Assembly: GCA_938008435.1 (NCBI GenBank)
Contig: CALLKK010000030.1
Coordinates: 1 to 64,000, forward strand
Origin: an uncultured Steroidobacter sp.
GTDB taxonomy: Bacteria > Pseudomonadota > Gammaproteobacteria > Steroidobacterales > Steroidobacteraceae
Reading direction: 5' to 3'
Length of the DNA stretch: 64,000 bases
This document shows positions 33,842-42,989 of the stretch, in pieces. The notes under the pieces were generated by a model. That model saw nothing but the letters and a program-made list of their open reading frames with translations. It searched no databases and was not told the origin of the DNA. A program made the translations under genes and the position numbers. Within the stretch, counting starts at the first letter, position 1. The number at the start of each line of letters is the position of its first letter.

Positions 33842-34831
33842 GTGGCCACGAAGGCAAAGAGCACTGCCAAGCGTAAACGCGCGCCGGCGCGGCGTAAGAC
33901 CCCGAAGAAGGCGGCGCCGCGAACGCGCGGGATCCGCCCGGAGGAGTGCCGCATCGAGTCGCTGCCGCCGCAGGCCGCCGAGGTGGTAGGGCGTATCGAG
34001 CGCGAAGGCGGCGTGGTGGTCGGTAGCTATTACGAGCCGCTCGGCAAGAATCCGCTCTTGCTGGCGGCGCTGCCGATCGAGGCAGTTGAGCCCACGCCAT
34101 TCCAGCGCGATCTCTCGGATGCGCACTACAAGAAGCTCGCCGGGGTGATCGATCGGACGGGCTTCTTTCTCGATCCGGTGATTGCGATCACGGCGCCCGA
34201 GCGCGGCTTTTGGACGCCGAACGGACGTCACCGGCTCGAAGCGATGCGCCGGCTCGGCGCGAAGTCGATCGTGGCGATCGTTGTGCCGAAGCGCGAGATC
34301 GCCTGGCAGATCCTGGCGCTCAATACCGAGAAGGCGCACAACTTGCGCGAACGTGCGCTCGAGGTCATCCGCATCTACAAAGGGCTCATCGACGAGGATG
34401 GGGATCGGCCCGAGAAGGACTTCGCCTTCTATCTGGAAGAGCCCGCACTCGTCACGCTCGGGCTGTGCTACGAGCGCAAAGGCAACTTCGCGGGCGGCTC
34501 GTACCATCCCATCCTGCGCCGGTTGGAAGAGTTCTCGAGCGAGCCGTTGCGCAAGATGCTGGCGCAGCATCAGCGCATCGCCGATGCGCTGTTCGATCTC
34601 GACGCACGCGTCGGCGAAGTGGTGGAGAAACTCAAGGAGCGCGGTCTCGTCAGTCCGTATCTGCGTTCCTTCGTGGTGGCGCGTATCAATCCGCTGCGTT
34701 GGATCGCGGACGACCCGCCGCCGCTCATGGAGGTGCTCAAGACCATGCGCGAGCGTGCGGCTCGGTTCAACGTGGACAAGGTCAAGCCGCAGGATCTGGC
34801 GCGTAGCGGCGGGCCGCCGGCGGAGGAGTAG
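33842..34831 (+). CDS. Orphan ParB/sulfiredoxin-fold protein
   Basis: 329 residues from a GTG with GGAGATT upstream. The N terminus is a strongly basic tail (AKSTAKRKRAPARRKTPKK). Residues about 80-170 form a ParB N-domain-like module: LPIEAVEPTPFQRDLSDAHY, VIDRTGFFLDPVIAI, then PNGRHRLEAMRRLGAKSIVA. The usual ParB GERRxRA box is replaced by NGRHR, closer to sulfiredoxin-type GxHR. A helical second half follows (LNTEKAHNLRERALEVIRIY) and a Pro-rich end. No parA or parS-like site is nearby. It is probably DNA-associated; function unknown. It sits at the right end of the accessory stretch before accA. Confidence 0.72.
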   Translation: MATKAKSTAKRKRAPARRKTPKKAAPRTRGIRPEECRIESLPPQAAEVVGRIEREGGVVVGSYYEPLGKNPLLLAALPIEAVEPTPFQRDLSDAHYKKLAGVIDRTGFFLDPVIAITAPERGFWTPNGRHRLEAMRRLGAKSIVAIVVPKREIAWQILALNTEKAHNLRERALEVIRIYKGLIDEDGDRPEKDFAFYLEEPALVTLGLCYERKGNFAGGSYHPILRRLEEFSSEPLRKMLAQHQRIADALFDLDARVGEVVEKLKERGLVSPYLRSFVVARINPLRWIADDPPPLMEVLKTMRERAARFNVDKVKPQDLARSGGPPAEE

Positions 34832-34860
34832 GGGGCTTTGCCGGACGGCGGCTAGGGCGT

Positions 34861-34878
34861 ACCGGCCCCGGTGCCGGT
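34861..34878 (+). terminator. Weak hairpin after the ParB-like gene
   Basis: ACCGGC (34861-34866) pairs with GCCGGT (34873-34878), with a 6-base loop, 30 bases past the stop of the ParB-like gene. There is no T-run. It is the only terminator-like element in the 141-base gap before accA. Confidence 0.3.
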
Positions 34879-34972
34879 GGGCTTGTCCGCGGGCCGGCCG
34901 GGAGGATTTCCTTGCCCTGAGCCCGTGCGCCCGCTATTTTCCGCGTCCTCAAAAGCTGGGAACCCACGTTCT

Positions 34973-35932
34973 ATGGCAATGAATTTCCTCGACTTCGAGC
35001 AGCCCATTGCGGAGCTCGAAGCGAAGATCGACGAGCTCAAGTTCGTCTCGAGCGACGCCGAAGTGAACATTGGCGAGGAGATCGCCCGCCTGCGCGCGAA
35101 GAGCCGCGCGCTGACGACGAGCATCTTCTCGAACCTCACGCAGTGGCAGATCGCGCAGCTCGCGCGTCACCCGCAGCGTCCCTACACGCTCGATTACGTG
35201 AGCGCGATCTTTACCGATTTCCAGGAGCTGCACGGCGACCGCATGTACGCGGACGACCACGCCATCGTCGGCGGCCCGGCGCGCCTCGACGGCCGCCCGG
35301 TCATGATCATCGGGCACCAGAAGGGTCGCGACACCAAGGAGCGCGTGCGTCGTAATTACGGCATGCCCAAGCCCGAGGGGTATCGCAAGGCGCTGCGCTT
35401 GATGAAGCTCGCCGAGCGTTTCCGTCTCCCGCTCATCACGTTCATCGATACGGCCGGCGCCTATCCGGGCGTGGGCGCGGAGGAGCGCGGCCAGAGCGAA
35501 GCGATTGCGCGCAACCTGTTCGAGATGGCGCGCCTGCAGATCCCTGTCATCAGCGTCGTCATCGGCGAAGGCGGCTCGGGTGGCGCGCTCGCGATCGGCG
35601 TGTGCGACCGCTTGCTGATGCTCCAATACAGCATCTATTCCGTGATCTCGCCGGAAGGATGCGCGGGCATCCTCTGGCGCAGCGCGGACAAGAAGGATCT
35701 TGCTGCGGAGGCCATGGGCGTCAGTGCCGAGCGCATCGCGAAGCTCGGCGTCGTCGACGAGGTCATCAAGGAGCCCTTGGGCGGCGCGCATCGCGATCCG
35801 CAGGCGATGGCCGAATCGGTGCGCGATGCGCTGCTGCGCCATCTGAACGATCTCGAATCCCAGCCCATCGAGCAGGTGCTCGAAACTCGCGCGCGGCGTC
35901 TGCGCGGCTACGGCGTCTATCGCGAAACCTGA
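34973..35932 (+). CDS. accA: Acetyl-CoA carboxylase carboxyltransferase alpha subunit
   Basis: Forms the carboxyltransferase with AccD and makes malonyl-CoA for fatty-acid synthesis. The 319-residue product equals the E. coli length and starts MAMNFLDFEQPIAELEAKI. The crotonase-type core is clear: HGDRMYADDHAIVGG, FIDTAGAYPGVGAEERGQSE and VISVVIGEGGSGGALAIGV. An ATG at 34979 is an alternative start. The frame is open further upstream, but that part is unlike the family. In E. coli accA follows dnaE closely; here the two are separated by about 5 kb. Confidence 0.95.
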   Translation: MAMNFLDFEQPIAELEAKIDELKFVSSDAEVNIGEEIARLRAKSRALTTSIFSNLTQWQIAQLARHPQRPYTLDYVSAIFTDFQELHGDRMYADDHAIVGGPARLDGRPVMIIGHQKGRDTKERVRRNYGMPKPEGYRKALRLMKLAERFRLPLITFIDTAGAYPGVGAEERGQSEAIARNLFEMARLQIPVISVVIGEGGSGGALAIGVCDRLLMLQYSIYSVISPEGCAGILWRSADKKDLAAEAMGVSAERIAKLGVVDEVIKEPLGGAHRDPQAMAESVRDALLRHLNDLESQPIEQVLETRARRLRGYGVYRET

Positions 35933-36000
35933 TCGGACGCGCGCCGCCGCCGGGCACGGCACCGGCGCAAGCTCGTCTCTTCGCCGTCACGGTGGCCGAT

Positions 36001-37350
36001 GTGAGCACGTTTACGCCCACGCTCTTGGCCGACTCGTTGCGTCGGCTGTTGCCGCCGGATGCGAACAAGCTCTGCGTCGCCTACAGCGGCGGGCTCGACT
36101 CGACCGTCTTGCTCGTCGCGCTGTCGCAGCTGCGAGCGTCGGCAGGCTATGAGCTGCGCGCGCTCCATGTCGATCACCAGCTGCAAGCAGGGTCGGCGCG
36201 GTGGGCGCAGGAGTGCCGCCGACGTGCCGCACAGCTTGGCATCGCATTCGAGAGCCTGCGTGTCGAAGTGCGTGCGCGGGATCTCGGGATCGAGGGGGCC
36301 GCGCGTGCGGCGCGCTACGAGGCGCTCAAAGGTGCGCTGCGAGGAGGCGAGGTGCTCCTGACAGCGCACCATGCGGACGACCAGCTCGAAACCGTTCTCT
36401 TGGCGCTCGTACGTGGTGCCGGGCTGCGCGGCTTGAGCGCGGCGCCGCCCGTGCAGCGGTTCGGGATCGGCTGGCTCGTGCGGCCGCTGCTCGAATTCAC
36501 GCGTGCCGAGCTAGAAGCCTGGGCACATGCCGCAGGGCTCGAGTGGATCGACGATCCGACGAACGAGCATCTGCGCTTCGATCGCAATTTCCTCCGTCAC
36601 GACATCGTTCCGAAGCTCCGTGCGCGCTGGCCGCAGGTCGCGCGCAGCGCGACGCGTTCGGCCGCGCATTTGACGGAAGCAGAACAGCTCCTCGACGAGC
36701 TGGCGGAGCTCGACTGGCAGCGCGTGGGGGTGGGGCAGTGTCTCGACGTGTCGAAGCTGCGCGAGCTGAGCGGGCCGCGACGACGCAACGTGTTGCGGCA
36801 TTGGCTGCGCGCGCGCGGTGTGCGGGCGCCGTCGACGCGCCGCCTGGCGGCGATCGAATTCGACATGCTGGCCTCGCAAGCAGACCGTGTGCCAGTCGCG
36901 AAGCTCGATCACGCCGAGATCCGTCGTCATCGCGATCTGCTGTATTGCGAGCCGGCGCGGCCGGCGATTTCCCAAGAAGTGATGAGCTGGGATACGCACC
37001 ACGAGCTTGCGCTGCCGGGGGGACTAGGGGTGCTGCGCATCGAAGCGGTGCCGCAGGGGGGTGCGGGACTGAGTCGCGCGCGCATGCCCGAGCGGCTCGA
37101 GGTGCGTTTTCGCCGCGGCGGCGAGAACTTCAAAGCCAGTGGCGATGCGCATCGGCGCTCGCTCAAGAAGCGTCTGCAGGAAGCGCGCGTACTGCCTTGG
37201 TGGCGCAAGCGATTGCCCCTTCTGTATGCGGGCGAAGCGCTCGTCGCCGTCGGCGATTTGTGGGTGAGCGATGCATTTGCGGCGCGCGCGGAGGAAGACG
37301 CGGTGCGCATCGTGTGGGCTGATCGACCGCCATTGTTCGCGCCGCGCTGA
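36001..37350 (+). CDS. tilS: tRNA(Ile)-lysidine synthase
   Basis: Modifies cytidine 34 of the AUA-decoding tRNA(Ile) to lysidine using ATP and lysine. The 449-residue product opens with the PP-loop LCVAYSGGLDSTVLLVAL, has LHVDHQL and LTAHHADDQLETVLLAL, the WIDDPTNEHLRFDRNFLRH motif, and a C-terminal RRGGENF domain. Start: GTG 36001 has GGTGG about five bases upstream; GTG 35992 in the same frame is nearly as good. It follows accA by 68 bases. Confidence 0.93.
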   Translation: MSTFTPTLLADSLRRLLPPDANKLCVAYSGGLDSTVLLVALSQLRASAGYELRALHVDHQLQAGSARWAQECRRRAAQLGIAFESLRVEVRARDLGIEGAARAARYEALKGALRGGEVLLTAHHADDQLETVLLALVRGAGLRGLSAAPPVQRFGIGWLVRPLLEFTRAELEAWAHAAGLEWIDDPTNEHLRFDRNFLRHDIVPKLRARWPQVARSATRSAAHLTEAEQLLDELAELDWQRVGVGQCLDVSKLRELSGPRRRNVLRHWLRARGVRAPSTRRLAAIEFDMLASQADRVPVAKLDHAEIRRHRDLLYCEPARPAISQEVMSWDTHHELALPGGLGVLRIEAVPQGGAGLSRARMPERLEVRFRRGGENFKASGDAHRRSLKKRLQEARVLPWWRKRLPLLYAGEALVAVGDLWVSDAFAARAEEDAVRIVWADRPPLFAPR

Positions 37351-37538
37351 AGATCGCTAGCGCATCGTACGCCGGAACGCAACTTCAATCTGACGCCAAG
37401 AAAGCGCACGTTTCGGCCACCCCTCACTTTCATCGGTACGTGCTCTCGGCTACACTGCCCTCCCGTCGTAATGACAGCGATGTGCGCTGCGCATGTCGCC
37501 TTTCGAACTTCGTTCCTCTCGCGCGCGACGGTGCCACG

Positions 37539-39188
37539 ATGACTCGTTTTATCTGTGTGACCGGCGGTGTCGTGTCCTCGCTGGGCAAGGGCATCGCGGC
37601 TGCTTCCTTGGGTGCGATTCTCGAATCGCGCGGTCTCAAGGTCAGCATGGTCAAGCTGGATCCGTACATCAACGTCGATCCGGGAACCATGAGCCCCTTC
37701 CAGCACGGCGAAGTGTTCGTCACGACGGACGGCACCGAAACCGACCTCGACCTGGGGCACTACGAGCGCTTCGTGCGCACCACGACGACGCGCAACAGCA
37801 ATTTCACCACCGGTCGCATCTACGAGCGGGTCATCGCCAAAGAGCGGCGCGGCGACTATCTCGGCGCGACGGTGCAGGTCATTCCGCACGTGACGGACGA
37901 GATCAAGCACTGCATCCGTCTGGGAGCGGGCGATGCCGACGTGTGCATGGTCGAGATCGGCGGCACGGTGGGCGACATCGAGTCGCTGCCGTTCCTCGAA
38001 GCGATCCGCCAGCTCGGCGTCGAGCTCGGCCGCAACAACGTCATCTACATGCATCTGACGTTGATCCCGTACATCTCGACGTCCGGTGAGATCAAGACGA
38101 AACCGACGCAGCATTCCGTCAAGGAGCTGCGCTCGATCGGCATTCAGCCCGACATCCTGCTGTGCCGCGCGCGCCATCCGTTGCCCGAGGAGACGCGCCG
38201 CAAGATCGCGCTGTTCACGAACGTCGAGGAGCGCGCGGTCATCACGGCGATCGATGCGGACGACCTCTACAAGATCCCGCTGCTGCTGCACGAGGAAGGC
38301 TTGGACGACATCGTGGTCGACAAGCTGCGGCTCGATGTGCCGCCGGCGGACCTGAGCGAGTGGCGGCAAGTCGTCAACGCCAAGGCCAATCCGGACATGG
38401 AAGTGACGATCGCGATGGTGGGCAAGTACGTCAATCTGCGCGATTCGTACATTTCGCTCACCGAAGCGCTCATCCATGCGGGCTTGCGCACGCGCACGCG
38501 CGTCAACATCCGCTTCATCGAAGCCTCGGACGTGGAGAAGCACGGTACCGGCTGTCTCGAAGGCGCCGATGCGATTCTCGTGCCGGGCGGCTTCGGCGAG
38601 CGCGGTATCGACGGCAAGATCGCCGCGATTCGCTACGCGCGCGAGCGGCAGATCCCGTATCTCGGCATCTGTTTGGGCATGCAGCTCGCCATCATCGAAT
38701 ACGCGCGCAATGTCGCAGGCCTCGAAGGCGCCAACTCGACGGAGTTCGACCGCAACGCGCCGCATCCGGTGATCGCGCTCATCACGGAGTGGCAAGATCA
38801 TCAGAAGGGCACGATCGAGCAGCGCGACGAGAACTCCAAGCTCGGCGGCACGATGCGTCTCGGTGCGCAGGAAGTACGTCTGTCGCACGGCTCGCGCGCG
38901 CATCAGATCTACGGCGCCGACGTGATCATGGAGCGCCACCGCCACCGTTACGAGTTCAACAACCGGTATCTGCAGAAGCTCATGAATGCGGGCATGCGCT
39001 TCCCGGGCTTCTCGCGCGATGGCCTCGTCGAAATGATCGAGCTGCCGAATCATCCGTTCTTCGTCGCAAGCCAGTTCCATCCGGAGTTCCGTTCGACTCC
39101 GCGCGACGGTCATCCGCTCTTTACCGGCTTCATGAAGGCTGCGCGCGCCTACAAGCAGCAGCAGATCCCGGTGGCAGTCAATGGCTGA
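37539..39188 (+). CDS. pyrG: CTP synthase
   Basis: Converts UTP to CTP with ATP and glutamine. The 549-residue product has the synthase domain (FICVTGGVVSSLGKGIAAAS, PYINVDPGTMSPFQHGEVFV) and a class I glutamine amidotransferase domain with the catalytic Cys in YLGICLGMQLA (about residue 378) and the His/Glu pair in ASQFHPEFRS (about 513-515). ATG 37539 gives the family start; the frame upstream is non-conserved. The 188-base gap after tilS has TACACT at 37451-37456 as a possible -10 with a poor -35. It heads the pyrG-kdsA-eno-ftsB-ispDF-truD run. Confidence 0.96.
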   Translation: MTRFICVTGGVVSSLGKGIAAASLGAILESRGLKVSMVKLDPYINVDPGTMSPFQHGEVFVTTDGTETDLDLGHYERFVRTTTTRNSNFTTGRIYERVIAKERRGDYLGATVQVIPHVTDEIKHCIRLGAGDADVCMVEIGGTVGDIESLPFLEAIRQLGVELGRNNVIYMHLTLIPYISTSGEIKTKPTQHSVKELRSIGIQPDILLCRARHPLPEETRRKIALFTNVEERAVITAIDADDLYKIPLLLHEEGLDDIVVDKLRLDVPPADLSEWRQVVNAKANPDMEVTIAMVGKYVNLRDSYISLTEALIHAGLRTRTRVNIRFIEASDVEKHGTGCLEGADAILVPGGFGERGIDGKIAAIRYARERQIPYLGICLGMQLAIIEYARNVAGLEGANSTEFDRNAPHPVIALITEWQDHQKGTIEQRDENSKLGGTMRLGAQEVRLSHGSRAHQIYGADVIMERHRHRYEFNNRYLQKLMNAGMRFPGFSRDGLVEMIELPNHPFFVASQFHPEFRSTPRDGHPLFTGFMKAARAYKQQQIPVAVNG

Positions 39189-39310
39189 TGTCGCGCTTCG
39201 CGCAGCACGCACTTCGGTCAGAGCACCGGGCGCTGAGTGCCGGGCTTTGACGCGAAGCTCGTCGGTGCGTTCTTGCGGCCGGTAGCCCACGCCCGGAGCC
39301 AAGCAGCCCC

Positions 39311-40144
39311 ATGAAACTCTTCGACTACACCGTCGACAACGATCGACCGTTCTTCCTCATCGCCGGCCCGTGCGTCGTCGAGAGCGAAGGTCTCGTGCTC
39401 GATACGGCCGGCAAGCTCAAGGAGCTGACGAGCCGGCTCGGTGTGCCGTTCATCTTCAAGTCCTCGTTCGACAAGGCCAATCGCTCCTCGCGCACGAGCT
39501 TTCGCGGACCGGGCATGGAGGAGGGGCTGCGGATCCTCTCCGAGGTCAAGCGTCAGCTGCAGGTGCCGGTGCTCACCGACGTCCACGAGGACACGCCGCT
39601 CGGCGAAGTCGCCGCCGTCGTCGACGTCTTGCAGACGCCGGCGTTTCTTTGCCGGCAAACCAATTTCATCATCAACGTCTGCTCGCAGAAGCGGCCCGTC
39701 AACATCAAGAAGGGCCAGTTTCTCTCGCCGTGGGAGATGCAGAACGTCGTCGACAAGGCGCGTTCGACGGGCAACGAGCAGATCATGGTGTGCGAGCGCG
39801 GGTTCAGCTTCGGCTACAACAATCTCGTGTCGGACATGCGCTCGCTGGCGGTGATGCGCTCGACCGGCTGTCCGGTCGTGTTCGATGCCACGCATTCAGT
39901 TCAGCTGCCGGGGGGGAAAGGCAGCGCTTCAGGCGGTCAGCGGGAGTTCGTACCCGTGTTGGCCCGTGCGGCCATCGCGGCGGGAGTCGCAGGCCTGTTC
40001 ATGGAGACGCATCCGGATCCGGACAAGGCGCTCTCGGACGGTCCGAACGCCTGGCCGCTCGATCGCATGGAGTCGCTGCTGACGACACTCAAAGAGCTCG
40101 ATCGAATCGTTAAGTCAAAGCCCTACGAGGAAAATTCGTTATGA
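39311..40144 (+). CDS. kdsA: 3-deoxy-D-manno-octulosonate 8-phosphate synthase
   Basis: Condenses phosphoenolpyruvate and arabinose 5-phosphate to Kdo-8-phosphate for the LPS inner core. The 277-residue TIM-barrel product has FFLIAGPCVVESEGLVLD, FKSSFDKANRSS, TDVHEDTPLGEVA, DVLQTPAFLCRQT, FDATHSVQLPGG and METHPDPDKALSDGPN, all KdsA hallmarks. Its stop overlaps the eno start (ATGA). kdsA between pyrG and eno is a common arrangement in proteobacteria. Confidence 0.96.
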   Translation: MKLFDYTVDNDRPFFLIAGPCVVESEGLVLDTAGKLKELTSRLGVPFIFKSSFDKANRSSRTSFRGPGMEEGLRILSEVKRQLQVPVLTDVHEDTPLGEVAAVVDVLQTPAFLCRQTNFIINVCSQKRPVNIKKGQFLSPWEMQNVVDKARSTGNEQIMVCERGFSFGYNNLVSDMRSLAVMRSTGCPVVFDATHSVQLPGGKGSASGGQREFVPVLARAAIAAGVAGLFMETHPDPDKALSDGPNAWPLDRMESLLTTLKELDRIVKSKPYEENSL

Positions 40145-41433
40145 GTAAGATCGTCGACATCCGCGGCCGCGAAATCATCGACTCTCGCGGCAATCCCACC
40201 GTGGAGGCCGATGTCATTCTGGAATCGGGCGCGCTCGGCCGAGCGGCCGTGCCTTCCGGCGCATCGACGGGAACGCGCGAGGCAGTGGAGCTGCGCGACG
40301 GCGACAAGAGCCGCTATCTCGGTAAGGGCGTGACGAAGGCGGTGGCCAACGTCAACGGCGAGCTCAAGAAGGCGCTCGTCGGTCGCGATGCCGCCGATCA
40401 GGCACAGATCGACAAGATCATGATCGAGCTCGACGGCACCGAGACCAAGTCGCGCCTCGGCGCCAATGCGCTGCTCGCCATTTCGCTCGCCACGGCGCAC
40501 GCGGTGGCGCGCGAGACGAAGCAGTCGCTGTTCCGCCTGCTGGGCGGTCCGGGTCCGAAGACGCTGCCGGTGCCGATGATGAACATCATCAACGGCGGTG
40601 CGCATGCGGACAACAACGTCGACATCCAGGAATTCATGATCCTGCCCGTCGGCGCGCCTTCGCTCAGCGAAGCGCTGCGTTACGGCGCCGAGATCTTCCA
40701 CACGCTGAAGAAGGTACTGCACGCGCGCAAGCTCGCGACGTCGGTCGGCGACGAGGGCGGCTTTGCGCCGGATCTGCCGTCGAACGAAGCGGCGCTCGAA
40801 ACCATTCTCGAAGCGATCGAGCGTGCGGGCTACAAAGCCGGCAAGCAGGTGTTCCTGGGCCTCGACGTGGCGAGCTCGGAGTTCTACAAGGACGGCGTCT
40901 ACCATCTCGAGTCGGAGAATCGTCAGTTCACCTCGGCGCAGTTCGTCGATTACCTCGAAGGCCTCGCCAATCGCTATCCGATCATCTCGATCGAAGACGG
41001 CATGAGCGAAGGTGACTGGGAAGGCTGGGCGCTCTTGACGCAGCGTCTCGGCAAGCGCGTGCAGCTCGTCGGCGACGACCTGTTCGTCACGAACACGAAG
41101 ATCCTGCGCGAAGGCATCGAGAAGAAGATCGCGAACGCGATTCTCATCAAGCCGAACCAGATCGGCACGCTCACCGAGACCTTGGCGGCCATCGATCTTG
41201 CCGCCAGCGCGGGCTATGCCTCGATCGTCTCGCACCGTTCGGGCGAAACCGAAGACTCGACGATCGCGGACATCGCGGTGGCGACGCGCGCGACGCAGAT
41301 CAAGACCGGCTCGATGTCGCGTTCGGATCGCATCGCGAAGTACAACCAGCTGCTGCGCATCGAGTCCGAGCTCGGCAGCGAAGCCCGTTACGCGGGTGCC
41401 GAGGCGTTCCCGGTCCCGCTTCCTGGGGTTTGA
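40141..41433 (+). CDS. eno: Enolase
   Basis: Glycolytic enzyme interconverting 2-phosphoglycerate and phosphoenolpyruvate. The 430-residue product has the substrate loop GASTGTREAVELRDGD, metal-binding and catalytic motifs SIEDGMSEGDWEGW and LIKPNQIGTLTET, and SHRSGETEDSTIADIAV. GAGGA lies just before the ATG and inside the end of kdsA, so the two are translationally coupled. In many bacteria it also scaffolds the RNA degradosome; nothing here tests that. Confidence 0.97.
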   Translation: MSKIVDIRGREIIDSRGNPTVEADVILESGALGRAAVPSGASTGTREAVELRDGDKSRYLGKGVTKAVANVNGELKKALVGRDAADQAQIDKIMIELDGTETKSRLGANALLAISLATAHAVARETKQSLFRLLGGPGPKTLPVPMMNIINGGAHADNNVDIQEFMILPVGAPSLSEALRYGAEIFHTLKKVLHARKLATSVGDEGGFAPDLPSNEAALETILEAIERAGYKAGKQVFLGLDVASSEFYKDGVYHLESENRQFTSAQFVDYLEGLANRYPIISIEDGMSEGDWEGWALLTQRLGKRVQLVGDDLFVTNTKILREGIEKKIANAILIKPNQIGTLTETLAAIDLAASAGYASIVSHRSGETEDSTIADIAVATRATQIKTGSMSRSDRIAKYNQLLRIESELGSEARYAGAEAFPVPLPGV

Positions 41434-41445
41434 TCGCCCAACGCG

Positions 41446-41772
41446 ATGAAGTATCTCGCTGCCGCCTTGCTGGTCTTGCTGGTGCTGCTGCAGTACCGGC
41501 TTTGGTTCGGCGACGGCGGCCTGCGAGAGGTTCATCGTCTCCGTCAGGAGATTGCCGCGCAGCGCCTCGACAACGAGGCGCTGCGCGAGCGCAATCGAAC
41601 GCTCGCGGCCGAAGTGCAAGATCTCAAGAAGGGCACGGTGGCGATCGAAGAGCGTGCGCGCACCGACCTCGGTATGATCGGCAAGGGGGAAACCTTCTTT
41701 CAGGTCGTCGAAGACGAGAAGCGCAGCGACGTTGCGAGCGACGACGATGCGAACCCCGACGCGACGCCTTGA
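41446..41772 (+). CDS. ftsB: Cell division protein FtsB
   Basis: Bitopic inner-membrane divisome protein that forms a complex with FtsL and FtsQ. The 108-residue product has one membrane helix at the extreme N terminus (MKYLAAALLVLLVLLQYRLW), a coiled coil (about residues 25-70), and the family pair RARTDLGMIGKGETFFQVVE. It lies between eno and ispD, the conserved gammaproteobacterial location. The C-terminal 20 residues are acidic and poorly conserved. Confidence 0.93.
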   Translation: MKYLAAALLVLLVLLQYRLWFGDGGLREVHRLRQEIAAQRLDNEALRERNRTLAAEVQDLKKGTVAIEERARTDLGMIGKGETFFQVVEDEKRSDVASDDDANPDATP

Positions 41773-41796
41773 GGGCGCAAGGTCGGTGACGGCGTC

Positions 41797-42507
41797 ATGA
41801 GTCGAGCACCCCGTTTCTGGGGCGTGATTCCTGCAGCGGGCAGCGGCCGGCGCATGGGATCGTTCGATCGTCCCAAGCAATACCTCACGCTGTGCGGACG
41901 TCCGCTGATCGAGTGGGCTGTCGCGCCCTTGCTCGAGCACGTCGCCATCTCGGCCGTCGTCGTGGCGGTCGCGCCCGACGATCCATTCTGGAACCAGACC
42001 TCGCTGGCCGCACACTCACGCGTTCGCCGCGTGGCGGGCGGGGCTGAGCGTGCCGATTCGGTACGAGCCGGCATTGCCGCGCTCGCCGGCGAGGCGGCAT
42101 CTGACGATTGGGTGCTCGTGCACGATGCTGCGCGTCCTTGCTTGCCTGCCGAGGATGTGGAACGGCTGATGACCGATCTCGCCGATCACCCGGTCGGTGG
42201 CCTCCTTGCGACGCCGGTGGTCGATACGCTCAAGCGCGCCGATGCCAAAGGCTGCGTGGCGCAGACCGTGCCGCGCGAAGGACTTTGGCGTGCGCTCACG
42301 CCGCAGATGTTTCGCTTCGGCGTGCTCGAGCGTGCCTTGCGTACCGCGGCCGAGCGGAGCGTGTCGGTGACCGATGAAGCACAGGCCGTGGAGCTGCTCG
42401 GTCTTGCGCCGAAGCTCGTGCCGGGCAGTGCCGACAATCTCAAGGTGACCACGCCGCCGGACCTCGAGTGCGCGGCGCAGATCTTGGCATCGAGGAGAGC
42501 ATCATGA
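41797..42507 (+). CDS. ispD: MEP cytidylyltransferase
   Basis: Adds CMP to MEP, the third step of the MEP isoprenoid pathway. The 236-residue product has the nucleotide-binding PAAGSGRRMGSFDRPKQYLT, the VHDAARPCLPAEDVERL motif and VSVTDEAQAVELLG near the end. It overlaps ispF by four bases (ATGA). The shared pathway with ispF next door and dxr at 16.3 kb supports the call. Confidence 0.95.
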   Translation: MSRAPRFWGVIPAAGSGRRMGSFDRPKQYLTLCGRPLIEWAVAPLLEHVAISAVVVAVAPDDPFWNQTSLAAHSRVRRVAGGAERADSVRAGIAALAGEAASDDWVLVHDAARPCLPAEDVERLMTDLADHPVGGLLATPVVDTLKRADAKGCVAQTVPREGLWRALTPQMFRFGVLERALRTAAERSVSVTDEAQAVELLGLAPKLVPGSADNLKVTTPPDLECAAQILASRRAS

Positions 42508-42989
42508 GCGAGTGGCGAGTGGGGCAGGGCTTCGACGTGCATGCGTTCACGGACGGCGACTTCGTGACGCTGGGCGGCGTGAGAATCCCGCACTCGCGCG
42601 GCGTCCTCGCGCATTCGGACGGCGACGTCTTGCTGCATGCGGTGTGCGATGCGCTGCTCGGCGCAGCAGGGTTGGGCGATATCGGTATGCACTTTCCCGA
42701 CAGCGATGAACGGTGGCGCGGTGCCGACAGTCGCACCTTCGTGCGGCATGCGCGCGCGCTCATCGCCGAGCGCGGCTATCGCGTGGCCAATGTCGATGCC
42801 ACGGTGATCGCAGAAGCGCCGCGGCTCGGCAAGTACCGCGAAACGATGCGAGCCAACTTGGCAGAGGATCTCGGCATCGACATGGCGCGCGTGAACATCA
42901 AGGCGACGACGACCGAAAAGCTCGGCTTCATCGGACGTGCCGAGGGCTTAGCGTGCCAGGCCGTCGTATTGCTGCAAACCATCGCTTGA
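42504..42989 (+). CDS. ispF: 2-C-methyl-D-erythritol 2,4-cyclodiphosphate synthase
   Basis: Trimeric zinc enzyme that cyclises CDP-ME-2-phosphate. The 161-residue product shows zinc ligands in GQGFDVHAF (Asp, His) and in LGDIGMHFPDSDERW (His), the SDGDVLLHAVCDALLGAAG segment and the C-terminal TTTEKLGFIGRAEGLACQAV. ATG 42504 overlaps ispD. Its stop overlaps the proposed TTG start of truD. Confidence 0.95.
   Translation: MSEWRVGQGFDVHAFTDGDFVTLGGVRIPHSRGVLAHSDGDVLLHAVCDALLGAAGLGDIGMHFPDSDERWRGADSRTFVRHARALIAERGYRVANVDATVIAEAPRLGKYRETMRANLAEDLGIDMARVNIKATTTEKLGFIGRAEGLACQAVVLLQTIA

Noticed and set aside
33842..34831. ParB-like gene as part of a chromosome or plasmid partition locus
   Set aside because: No parA, no parS-like palindromes and an altered nucleotide-binding box.
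36927..39302. A 791-codon open frame antisense to tilS and pyrG
   Set aside because: Same GC-driven artefact; pyrG on the plus strand is complete and highly conserved.
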